A stretch of DNA of 64,000 bases. Source: JABAAW01 sp965216605. GTDB lineage: Bacteria; Pseudomonadota; Alphaproteobacteria; JABAAW01. Location: contig CBDCGG010000002.1 in NCBI GenBank assembly GCA_965216605.1, positions 496,001 to 560,000 of the forward strand, read 5' to 3'. The notes below the pieces were generated by a model. It was not told the origin of the DNA and searched no databases. It was given only the letters and a program-made list of their open reading frames with translations. This document shows, piece after piece, positions 49,457 to 57,117 of this stretch; positions within the stretch are counted from its first letter, which is position 1; each line of letters starts with the position of its first letter. Both the position numbers and the translations under genes were made by a program.

Positions 49457-51162
49457 TGAGGTTTGCACAATGCCAGCCCATCGAGGGGTCTCATTTTCTC
49501 TGCTTTGTCTGGGCATTGAAGCATCGTGGGCAAGCGCACGCCGCTCAAACCGCTGTTGTAGTAACGGAAAAAGGCTTCTGTGTGGTGTTTCATCTGCAGA
49601 TCGGGCACGACAAACCACCCTCCTTGCCGCTCCGCCTGTCGCACAACTTGCGACAAGGCGACTGCCAGATTGCCATGATACATCAGCCTTGCGACGGAGA
49701 TATAAAGCATGCAGGCAACAACGACAAACACGATAGCTCTTTGCGCACGCGACAAAGAGCGCGACAAAGGAGATGACTTCTCGTCAGGCGCGAGCAGAAA
49801 GACGAGAAAGAGCATCGGCAGCCACCAGTTCTGTGGCGCGTGGCGAGAAGAAAGACCCACCCCGAACGAAAGAATCGAGACGCCAACCCCTGCCAAAACA
49901 AGCAACCCTCCTCGATGACGCACAAAAAACACCAGCGTCAGACACAGAAGTAGCGAGCCGCTAAACAAAGAGCCGAACCCGTCCAAAAAAGATATAGGGC
50001 TCAGCGAAGAAAACGGCGGCAAAGGAGCAGGAACTCTCCAATCTCCTTGCGTTTGTGAAAACAGCCCAATCCACCATTCCTCGTATTGCAACCTTTCTAA
50101 AAAAACGGGGTTTGCTTCCTCCAAAAAAGCTATCTCTTGTTTCCCTTCGCCGAACACGATAGCAGGATAAAAAGGATGGACAGGGTTTCCATGCAGGTAA
50201 GCGTTCGTCGAGTAAGGGAAGAAGCCGAACAGAGCGACCCCCAAGAGAGCCGCACCACTGCCCAGTCCTGCAAGGCGGACAAGCGTCTTTCGGCTTGCGC
50301 CGCGCCTGACCCCGTAAGCCAGCGCCGTCAGTCCCAAAGCACCCCCGAAGACGAGCCCCGTGAACTTGATATTGATGAGAAATACAAGAAGACACACGAT
50401 ACAAAAGGCTGTCCGTCGCAAGCGTCGTTTGTTTTCCCTTTGAGAGCCTTCTTCGCAGACAAAGCAGAGCATCAGCATAAAAACGCTCAAAAGCACGGAT
50501 ACCAAAAAGCCGTCGTTGTAGTTCATAAAAAAACAAGAGAACGCGATGGGGTTGCCAGCAAGTAACGCGGCGAGAAGATTGCGCTTCGAACGAGATGAAG
50601 CACGAGACAAGTGTGGCAGCGTTGCCAAGAAACGCCTTGCGCACAGAAACGCCGCCACGACAGCAATGACGGTGAAGACAACGCTAGTCGTAAGGAGTTG
50701 TGTCCACACAACAAGCGAGGCAGAAAGCAGCCAGTGCGCTGTGGGATAAGTGTAGGTGATCCAGCTTCTAGGCTCCCAGTAGGGATTTCTTCCCTCCAAC
50801 AAGCCAAGGATTGCACGAGCATGGTAGTGGCGAGAATCCCATTCAATATCCGCGAGGAAACTCGCCGCCCACACCGCGAGCGCGAATATTGCCAAAACCA
50901 GCAATAGGGTTGCGAGCCGTCTCTGCCATTTTTCCTCTCGATGCAGTGCCGCGACCGCTATACCCCACAGCAGTAGCCCTGTCGGAAAAACCCAACGACC
51001 CCTCTCCATATCGATGCCGATGTCCGCAAGCAGAGCAAACGCCGCCGTCATGTACACAATGGGCAGAAACAACACCGCCGCTGTCAGCAACAGCTCTTCC
51101 ACGAAAAAACTCCGTATTCTTCTGACCTGCTCGGCTTTCAGTTTTTTTACTAGGGTTTGCAC
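49453..51162 (-). CDS. Polytopic membrane protein, GT-C-like, array copy C
   Basis: 569 aa. The position of the ATG used in copies A and B is GTA here, so the start moves to GTG 51162, giving MQTLVKKLKAEQ and a 13-bp overlap with copy D. Loop motif DIEWDSRHYHARAIL then NPYWEPRSW. MNYNDGFLVS and GNPVHPFYPAIVFGEGKQEI place its middle part with copies A and E. The C-terminal part has GGWFVVPD and YYNSGLSGVRLPTM. A slightly longer loop (CEEGSQRENKRRLRR) follows the sixth or seventh helix. Confidence 0.83.
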   Translation of the reverse strand: MQTLVKKLKAEQVRRIRSFFVEELLLTAAVLFLPIVYMTAAFALLADIGIDMERGRWVFPTGLLLWGIAVAALHREEKWQRRLATLLLVLAIFALAVWAASFLADIEWDSRHYHARAILGLLEGRNPYWEPRSWITYTYPTAHWLLSASLVVWTQLLTTSVVFTVIAVVAAFLCARRFLATLPHLSRASSRSKRNLLAALLAGNPIAFSCFFMNYNDGFLVSVLLSVFMLMLCFVCEEGSQRENKRRLRRTAFCIVCLLVFLINIKFTGLVFGGALGLTALAYGVRRGASRKTLVRLAGLGSGAALLGVALFGFFPYSTNAYLHGNPVHPFYPAIVFGEGKQEIAFLEEANPVFLERLQYEEWWIGLFSQTQGDWRVPAPLPPFSSLSPISFLDGFGSLFSGSLLLCLTLVFFVRHRGGLLVLAGVGVSILSFGVGLSSRHAPQNWWLPMLFLVFLLAPDEKSSPLSRSLSRAQRAIVFVVVACMLYISVARLMYHGNLAVALSQVVRQAERQGGWFVVPDLQMKHHTEAFFRYYNSGLSGVRLPTMLQCPDKAEKMRPLDGLALCKPQ

Positions 51163-52826
51163 AATGCCAGCCCATGGATGGGTATCATTTTCTCTGCCTT
51201 TTCAGGGCATTGGGAGAGGGTAGGCAAGCGCACGCCACTAAAGCCGCTGTCGTAGTAACGGAAAAAGGCTAAAGCCTTCCGTTTCATCAGCAGATCGGGG
51301 ACAAGGAACCATCCTCCCTGCTGTTCCGCTTGTTTCACAACCCGCATTGTCTTGATTGCTGCCACGCCATAAAAATTTGCGCTTTGGAAAGAGTCGTAGC
51401 ACAAGCAAGCGACAACAGCGAACACCGCGATTCTTTGGGCTCTTTGCGCGCGCGACAAAAGATTTTTCTTCTCGTCGGGCGCGAGCAAGAAAACAAGAAA
51501 AAGTATAGGCATCCACCAGTTTTGCGGCGTGAGGCGGAAATGGAAACTGGCAGATGTCGAGAGAATGGATACCATGATACCTGCCAAAACGAACCACGCT
51601 CCTCTGTGTCGCACAAAAAACACCAAGCTCATACACAGAAGCCACGAGCCACCAAAAAGAGGTCCTAGGCTTGAGATGAAGGATGTGGGACGCAAAGAAG
51701 AAAAAGGCGGTAGAGGAGCGAGACGCCACTCGCCGTTCACCGGTTTGGAGAACAGCGAAAGCCACCATTTCTCGTAATGCGACCTTTTATAAAATTCTGG
51801 GGACACAAGGGGACGGGTTATGTCGCTTGTTTTCTTTCCCTTGTCAAAGAAGATTGCGGGGTAGAAGGGATTTTTATGTAGCGCAGTGTTCGTCGCGTAA
51901 GGGTAGAAGCCGAATAGGGCGACCCCCAAAATAGCAGCCGCACTCCCCAACCCCGCCAGTCGCAAGAGCGTTGCGCGGCTTGCGCCACGCCGTGCGCCGT
52001 AAGCCAGCGCTGTCAGCCCTAAGATGCCGCCGAAGACGAGCCCCGTGAACTTGATATTGACGAGCAACACGAGAAGACACACGATATAAACGGCGGCTCG
52101 AAGCTGTGTCGTTCGACTTTGCCTCTTGCCTTCCGAGACAAAGCAAAGCATGAGCAAGAAAACACTCAACAGCGTCGAGACAAAAAAGCCATCGACACTG
52201 TGGACGAAGTAGCACCATATTGCGATGGGGTTGGCAGCGAGCAGGAACGCCAAAACATGACGCCAGAAACGGGACAAGTGCTGTAGCGTTGCCAAATAAC
52301 GCCTTGCGCACAGGAAGGCTGTCAGAACGGACAGAGCCGTGAAAGCAAAGCTCGCGGTGAAAAGTTTTGTCCATACAATCAGCGAGGAAGAAAGCAGCCA
52401 GTGAGCAGCGGGGTAGGTGTAGTAGACATAACGCGTGCCCCAAGTGTTGGGATGACGATAGGGATTTCCTCCATCCAACAACGCCAAAATAGATTGTGCA
52501 TGGTAGGTGCGACCATCCCACCCTCTGTCCAAAAAGAAACTCGTAGCCCACGCCGCGAGCGCAAAGCCTGCCAATAACAGCAACAGCGTTGCCGCTTGTT
52601 TGTGCCACCTTTCCTCTCGATGCAGTGCCGCGACCGCAACTCCCCACAGCAGCAACCCCGTAGGAAAAACCCAACGACCCCTCTCCATATCGATGCCTAT
52701 GTCGGAAAGCAGAGCAAATGCCGCCGTCATGTACAAGACAGGCAGAAACAACACCGATGCCGAAAGCAACAGCTCTTCCGAGAAAAAACGCCTTGCTCTT
52801 CCGATGGAAGCACCTATGGCTTGCAT
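51150..52826 (-). CDS. Polytopic membrane protein, GT-C-like, array copy D
   Basis: 558 aa from ATG 52826, overlapping the copy E stop by 13 bp. The N-terminus (MQAIGASIGRARRFFSEELL) and first helices match copy E rather than A-C. Loop motif DRGWDGRTYHAQSIL, where Ser of D-S-R is Gly, then NPYRHPNTW. The middle part has LHKNPFYPAIFFDKGKKTSD, the type found in copy B. HSVDGFFVS replaces the NDG motif. The C-terminal end has GGWFLVPD and YYDSGFSGVRLPT. Confidence 0.85.
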   Translation of the reverse strand: MQAIGASIGRARRFFSEELLLSASVLFLPVLYMTAAFALLSDIGIDMERGRWVFPTGLLLWGVAVAALHREERWHKQAATLLLLLAGFALAAWATSFFLDRGWDGRTYHAQSILALLDGGNPYRHPNTWGTRYVYYTYPAAHWLLSSSLIVWTKLFTASFAFTALSVLTAFLCARRYLATLQHLSRFWRHVLAFLLAANPIAIWCYFVHSVDGFFVSTLLSVFLLMLCFVSEGKRQSRTTQLRAAVYIVCLLVLLVNIKFTGLVFGGILGLTALAYGARRGASRATLLRLAGLGSAAAILGVALFGFYPYATNTALHKNPFYPAIFFDKGKKTSDITRPLVSPEFYKRSHYEKWWLSLFSKPVNGEWRLAPLPPFSSLRPTSFISSLGPLFGGSWLLCMSLVFFVRHRGAWFVLAGIMVSILSTSASFHFRLTPQNWWMPILFLVFLLAPDEKKNLLSRAQRAQRIAVFAVVACLCYDSFQSANFYGVAAIKTMRVVKQAEQQGGWFLVPDLLMKRKALAFFRYYDSGFSGVRLPTLSQCPEKAEKMIPIHGLALCKP

Positions 52827-54571
52827 AGCACCAACCCATAGACGAGTCTGCGTGTCTCTGCTTTTTCAGGACATTGGGGCATAGTAGGCAAGCGCACGCC
52901 ACTCAAGCCGCTGTCGTAGTAATCGAAAAAGATTTGACTTTCGCTATTTTTAATCTGCGGATCAGGAACAATGAACCACCCTCCCTGCCGCTCCACCTTT
53001 CGCACAACCCGCGCCGTCTCGATCGATGCCCCACCATAAAATTTGACGCTTTGGATTGAGGCATATAACAAGCAGGCGACAACGACTAAGATCACGATTC
53101 TTTGGGCTCTTTGCGCGCGCGACAAAAGGTTTTTCTTCTCGTCGGGCGCGAGCAGAAAGACGAGAAATAGCACAGGCAACCACCAGTTCTGCGGCGCGTG
53201 GCGAAAAGAAAAACCCACCTCGAACAAAAATATTGAGGCGGCAACCCCTGCCAAAACGAGCCAAGCTCCTCGGTGTCGCACAAAAAACACCAAGGTCAGA
53301 CATAAAAGCAAGGCGCCGCTAAACAAAGAGCCGAACCCATAAAGAAAATCTCCGGGTCTAAGTGAAGAAAAAGGCGGCAAAGGAACGGGATCCCAACCAC
53401 TTGCTGACCCACTTTTGGAAAACAATGAAATCCACCATTTTTCGTACTGCGATCTTCCTGAAAAGACAGGGCTTGAATCCTCCCAAAAAACTATCTCTTG
53501 TTTCTCTTCGCCGTACACGATAGCAGGATAGAAAGGATGGACAGGGTTGCCATGCAGGTAGGCGTTCGTCGCGTACGGGTAGAAGCCAAACAGCGCGACC
53601 CCCAAGATCGTAGCCGCACTGCCCAGCCCTGCAAGTTGTACAAGCGTCTTTCGACTTGCGCCGCGTCGTGCGCCGTAAGCAAGCGCTGTCAGCCCTAAGA
53701 TGCCGCCGAAGACGAGCCCCGTGAACTTGATATTGATGAGAAACACGAGAAGACACGCGATACAAAAGGCGGCTCTAAGCCGTGTTGTTCGACTTTGCCT
53801 CTTGCCTTCCGAGACAAAGCACAACATGAGCAAGAAGACACTCAGTAGCGTGGATACAAGCAAACCATCGGTATGGTTGGTAAAGAAGCACCATGTTGCG
53901 ATGGGGTTGGCAGCGAGCAGGAACGCCAAAACATTACGCCAGAAACGAGACAAGTGCTGTAGCGTTGCCAAATAACGCCTTGCGCAGAAAAACGCCGACA
54001 GAGTGGCTACGACCGTAAAGACAAAGCTTACCTCAAACATGTGCGTCCATACGATCAACGAGGCAGAAAGCAACCAGTGAGCCACAGGGTAGGTCAAAAT
54101 GACCCACAACTTGAGCCAACTGTTAGGGTGCCGGTAGGGATTGACTCCCTCCAACAAGTCAAGGATTGCCTGAGAATGGTAGTCGCGAGAATCGTAGTTG
54201 TTGTCCAAAAGGAAACTCGTAGCCCACGCCGCGAGCGCAAAGCCTGCCAATAACAGCAACAGCGTTGCCGCTTGTTTGTGCCACCTTTCCTCTCGATGCA
54301 GTGCCACGACCGCAACTCCCCACAGCAGCAACCCCGTAGGAAAAACCCAACGACCCCTCTCCATATCGATGCCTATGTCGGAAAGCAGAGCAAATGCCGC
54401 CGTCATGTACAAGACAGGCAGAAACAACACCGATGCCGAAAGCAACAGCTCTTCCGAGAAAAATCGCTCGCCACAAGACGACACGCTCCCTTCCCACGCC
54501 TTGACACGGCGTTGTAAAGACGACGAAAGGCGACAGCACGCATCGGCGATTGTTGGCAAAAGATGTTTCAT
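52814..54571 (-). CDS. Polytopic membrane protein, GT-C-like, array copy E (first)
   Basis: 585 aa, the first gene of the array in transcription order. It has a unique N-terminal extension of about 35 residues (HLLPTIADACCRLSSSLQRR and on). Loop motif DNNYDSRDYHSQAIL (Asp127, Arg129, His132), then NPYRHPNSW. NHTDGLLVS, GNPVHPFYPAIVYGE and the C-terminal GGWFIVPD and YYDSGLSGVRLPTM follow. It starts 49 bp from the divergent tRNA-Ser gene and 198 bp from the end of the dprE2-like gene, which is on the same strand, so one transcript covering dprE1-dprE2 and the array is possible. Confidence 0.85.
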   Translation of the reverse strand: MKHLLPTIADACCRLSSSLQRRVKAWEGSVSSCGERFFSEELLLSASVLFLPVLYMTAAFALLSDIGIDMERGRWVFPTGLLLWGVAVVALHREERWHKQAATLLLLLAGFALAAWATSFLLDNNYDSRDYHSQAILDLLEGVNPYRHPNSWLKLWVILTYPVAHWLLSASLIVWTHMFEVSFVFTVVATLSAFFCARRYLATLQHLSRFWRNVLAFLLAANPIATWCFFTNHTDGLLVSTLLSVFLLMLCFVSEGKRQSRTTRLRAAFCIACLLVFLINIKFTGLVFGGILGLTALAYGARRGASRKTLVQLAGLGSAATILGVALFGFYPYATNAYLHGNPVHPFYPAIVYGEEKQEIVFWEDSSPVFSGRSQYEKWWISLFSKSGSASGWDPVPLPPFSSLRPGDFLYGFGSLFSGALLLCLTLVFFVRHRGAWLVLAGVAASIFLFEVGFSFRHAPQNWWLPVLFLVFLLAPDEKKNLLSRAQRAQRIVILVVVACLLYASIQSVKFYGGASIETARVVRKVERQGGWFIVPDPQIKNSESQIFFDYYDSGLSGVRLPTMPQCPEKAETRRLVYGLVLCKP

Positions 54572-54619
54572 CGCTCGTCTATGCTAGGGTGGCGTGTGGC
54601 TGAAAGGCGAGGGGCTTGC

Positions 54620-54706
54620 GGAGAGGTGCCGGAGCGGTCGAACGGGACGGTCTCGAAAACCGTTGTGCGCGCAAGCGCACCGAGGGTTCGAATCCCTCCC
54701 TCTCCG
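54620..54706 (+). tRNA. tRNA-Ser (anticodon CGA)
   Basis: 87 nt. The acceptor stem GGAGAGG pairs with CCTCTCC, and the discriminator is G. The anticodon arm ACGGT-CTCGAAA-ACCGT gives CGA (codon UCG). A long variable arm (TGTGCGCGCAAGCGCACC) and T arm GAGGG-TTCGAAT-CCCTC are typical of class II tRNA-Ser. CCA is not encoded. It lies on the plus strand between two minus-strand genes. Confidence 0.95.
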
Positions 54707-54768
54707 TATCAACTCTCGCCTCAACCCTAGCACAAGAACCAGAGAAGCAAGAATCAGAGAGATAAGCG

Positions 54769-55554
54769 TCAAAGAGGCAAACGTTTGAAAATTTTCTCTG
54801 GAATATTGCGGATGATCGCCATGATCCCGACCCACAGCCACGGCACATAGAGCTGCTCGCGCTTTCGCTCGATGGCGCGCAAGATAACACGAGCGACATG
54901 CTCAGGACTGCTCCACAAAGCACCCTTGCGGAACGAGGCGGTCATCTTCGTAGCCACGAATCCTGGCTTGATCGTCTGAATACACAAAGGCGAGCCTGCG
55001 CGCGCCAAACGATGACGCAACCCCTGCAAAAAGAGCGCGACCGCACCCTTGCCCGATCCATAGATATAGTTTGACGCGCGACCGCGATCGCCCGCGACCG
55101 AACCAAAAACAGAGATCACACCCCCCCTCTTCTCCATGCGTGCGCTCGCAGCATGAGCCAGCGAGGCAACGCTGAGAAAGTTCGTCTCCCAGGCGATGCG
55201 CGCCTGTTCAAAGTTTTTCTCGGCGATTTTTTGGTTCGGCAAAACTCCTTGCGCAAGCACAACAACCCCCAATCCTCCCAAGGCTTTGTGCGCGTGAGCG
55301 AGCAAACCGTCGTGCGAGGCGAAGTTGCGCGCCTCGAAACCTTCGATCGCTACAAAACTAGCACCGCGCAGCGTCAAGTCCTTGGCAAGCCTTGCTAGTC
55401 CCTTCTTGTCGCGCGAAAAAAGGCAGAGGCGCGCGCCGCGCACAGCCCACAGGCGCGCCATCGCGCGTGCTATGTCGGCGTTCGCCCCGAAGATCGCTAT
55501 ATGTTCAGGGCTTTGGTGGTCGGATTTATGGCGCTTAAGATTCTTCGTTGTCAT
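54769..55554 (-). CDS. dprE2: Short-chain dehydrogenase, DprE2-like (decaprenylphosphoryl-2-keto-ribose reductase)
   Basis: The product is 261 aa. The NAD(P)H-binding motif is IAIFGANADIARAMAR (residues 19-34), and the catalytic residues are Ser152 in VFGSVAGDRGR, Tyr165 and Lys169 in NYIYGSGKGA. TIKPGFVATKM closes the fold. The short C-terminal tail with PWLWVGIMAIIRNIP resembles DprE2, which reduces the 2-keto intermediate made by DprE1. AAGGAG lies 8 bp before ATG 55554. It follows the dprE1-like gene by 35 bp on the same strand, the mycobacterial arrangement. As a lone SDR the call would be weak; the neighbours make it strong. Confidence 0.87.
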   Translation of the reverse strand: MTTKNLKRHKSDHQSPEHIAIFGANADIARAMARLWAVRGARLCLFSRDKKGLARLAKDLTLRGASFVAIEGFEARNFASHDGLLAHAHKALGGLGVVVLAQGVLPNQKIAEKNFEQARIAWETNFLSVASLAHAASARMEKRGGVISVFGSVAGDRGRASNYIYGSGKGAVALFLQGLRHRLARAGSPLCIQTIKPGFVATKMTASFRKGALWSSPEHVARVILRAIERKREQLYVPWLWVGIMAIIRNIPEKIFKRLPL

Positions 55555-55589
55555 CGTTTTGCTCCTTTTATGTTTGGATTGTCTTTCTG

Positions 55590-56906
55590 TTAAAGCCCGA
55601 GTCGCTGCGATTGCCGCGAGGCAAAAAGGGTGTCCGCTTCGACCTTGCGCCGTACGGCACAAAACTCTTTCCAGCGAGGATAGCCTTTGCGAAAGTTCTT
55701 TTTCGAGAGGCGTGCGTCTTTCGTCAGATAGACGCGCCCTCCGACAGCATGCACGAGCGCGTCCAAATTTTCCAGCAGCTCGAAGACGCGCGCGTTGTTT
55801 TGAAAGTCGAGCGCGAGCGTATATCCCTCCTGAGGAAAGGACAGAGGCGACAGCGCGATACCGCGCCCCATCGTCTTCAACACGGCGAGAAAAGACCCTT
55901 GTCGAGACGCGACGACACGTTGCAAAATCTCTTCGAGCACATAGCACCCGTCTTTTTTTGGCACGACGCACTGGTATTGCAAAAACCCGCGCTTGCCGTA
56001 AAGACGGTTCCAGTGTCGAATGCCGTCGAGCGGATAGAAGAACTTGTCGTATGCAACGATTCGCTCGATGGGCTTTGGGGCGCGACACCCGTAGTATAAG
56101 GCGTTGAAGGCGCGCACGGAGAGGGGGTTGAGCAGGAAGGAGGGAGCGTTGCAGGGAACAGAGACCAGTCCTTTTTCTTCGATGCGCCATCCCGCGCGCT
56201 CGGCGTGTTCGGCGAGGAAGAGAACACCGCGTCCCATATTTTTGCCTCGTGCGAGACAATCGAGCCACGCAACCGAGTAGGTTGTCTCGGCATGGTGTTC
56301 CAACAACTCGACGAGTTCCTGAAGGTTGCGCGCGCGTTGGCTTGTCTCCAGCATGTATGCGCTCGGCACGCGCTTCATGCGTAAGGTGAGGTCGATAACA
56401 ACCCCGACAAGTCCCATCCCGCCGCAGACGGCGTGAAACAGCTCGGCATTCTTGCGCCGCGAGCAGGATACGATCGTACCATCCGCGATCATCACGCGCA
56501 TGTCTTGTATGTGATGAGCAAAGCTTCCTTCTTTGTGATGGTTTTTGCCGTGCACATCGCTGGCGACAGCTCCTCCCAGCGTCACATGCCTTGTGCCGGG
56601 CGAGACGGGCACCGCCCACCCTACAGGCAGGAAGACGCGCAACAGATCGTCGAGCGCAACGCCCGCCAGACATCGAAGGTATCCTGTGCGCTCGTCGAAG
56701 GCGCTGAGCGTGTCGAAGGCGCGCATGTCGAGGCTGACGGGCGCGAGCGCACAATCGCCGTAGCCGCGTCCGCAACCCCGTGCGATCAAACGCTCACCGC
56801 GTGCACGCGCAGAGCGCAAAACCTCTCGCAAACCTTCCTCCGATGCGGGCGAGACAACCCGTGCCTCCATCGAGGGATATCGCCCCCAACCTGCTATGCT
56901 CGTCAT
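55590..56906 (-). CDS. dprE1: FAD-dependent oxidoreductase, DprE1-like (decaprenylphosphoryl-ribose 2'-oxidase)
   Basis: The product is 438 aa, close to mycobacterial DprE1 (461 aa). The FAD domain has ARGCGRGYGDCAL and the stretch TLGGAVASDVHGKNHHKEGS, matching the DprE1 GGAIACDIHGKNHH region. The substrate domain has ALSPLSFPQEGYTLALDF and YLTKDARL, where Lys396 corresponds to the FAD-contacting Lys418. Ala365 stands where mycobacterial DprE1 has Cys387. It ends with RRKVEADTLFASRQSQRLGL, very like DprE1. It oxidises polyprenylphosphoryl-ribose at C2. It diverges from the ubiA-like gene across a 17-bp repeat array. Confidence 0.9.
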   Translation of the reverse strand: MTSIAGWGRYPSMEARVVSPASEEGLREVLRSARARGERLIARGCGRGYGDCALAPVSLDMRAFDTLSAFDERTGYLRCLAGVALDDLLRVFLPVGWAVPVSPGTRHVTLGGAVASDVHGKNHHKEGSFAHHIQDMRVMIADGTIVSCSRRKNAELFHAVCGGMGLVGVVIDLTLRMKRVPSAYMLETSQRARNLQELVELLEHHAETTYSVAWLDCLARGKNMGRGVLFLAEHAERAGWRIEEKGLVSVPCNAPSFLLNPLSVRAFNALYYGCRAPKPIERIVAYDKFFYPLDGIRHWNRLYGKRGFLQYQCVVPKKDGCYVLEEILQRVVASRQGSFLAVLKTMGRGIALSPLSFPQEGYTLALDFQNNARVFELLENLDALVHAVGGRVYLTKDARLSKKNFRKGYPRWKEFCAVRRKVEADTLFASRQSQRLGL

Positions 56907-56921
56907 AACTTCCTCGCCATC

Positions 56922-57023
56922 TTGGGGATAAATTCCCCTTGGGGATAGATTCCCCTTGGGGATAAATTCCCCTTGGGGATAAATTCCCCTTGGGGATAGA
57001 TTCCCCTTGGGGATAAGTTCTCT
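56922..57023. repeat. Six 17-bp palindromic tandem repeats in the dprE1/ubiA divergent region
   Basis: The unit is TTGGGGATAAATTCCCC or the variant with TAGAT. Copies start at 56922, 56939, 56956, 56973, 56990 and 57007; the last one is degenerate. Each unit contains GGGGA-TAAAT-TCCCC, a 5-bp inverted repeat, so the block presents six stacked palindromes. It fills half of the 211-bp gap between the divergent start codons. It could bind a dimeric regulator or be a passive expansion of the dispersed repeat module. Confidence 0.9.
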
Positions 57024-57117
57024 TTACGCTCGTGCGTTGTCGCGCAACGCTTTTGCGCTTACTATAGGCAAAAGATAGAGGCAGGGTAGCCTGTTCGTGG
57101 AGGATGGAGAAAACGCG

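Noticed and set aside
46107..54571. Assignment of the array genes to ArnT (lipid A aminoarabinose transferase)
   Set aside because: General GT-C layout is similar, but the ArnT loop motifs are not evident, no arnABCDEF genes are near, and the neighbouring genes point to lipid-linked arabinofuranose instead.
46107..54571. Mobile element or prophage
   Set aside because: No transposase, integrase, terminal repeats or phage structural genes were found in or around the array.
54769..56775. 668-codon minus-strand fusion protein including the dprE2-like gene
   Set aside because: The first 400 codons are an out-of-frame reading of the dprE1-like gene (Arg/Cys-rich); the real gene starts at the ATG at 55554 behind AAGGAG.
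56922..57023. CRISPR array or replication iterons
   Set aside because: 17-bp units without spacers; no rep or cas gene; the location in a divergent promoter region fits a regulatory or passive repeat better.
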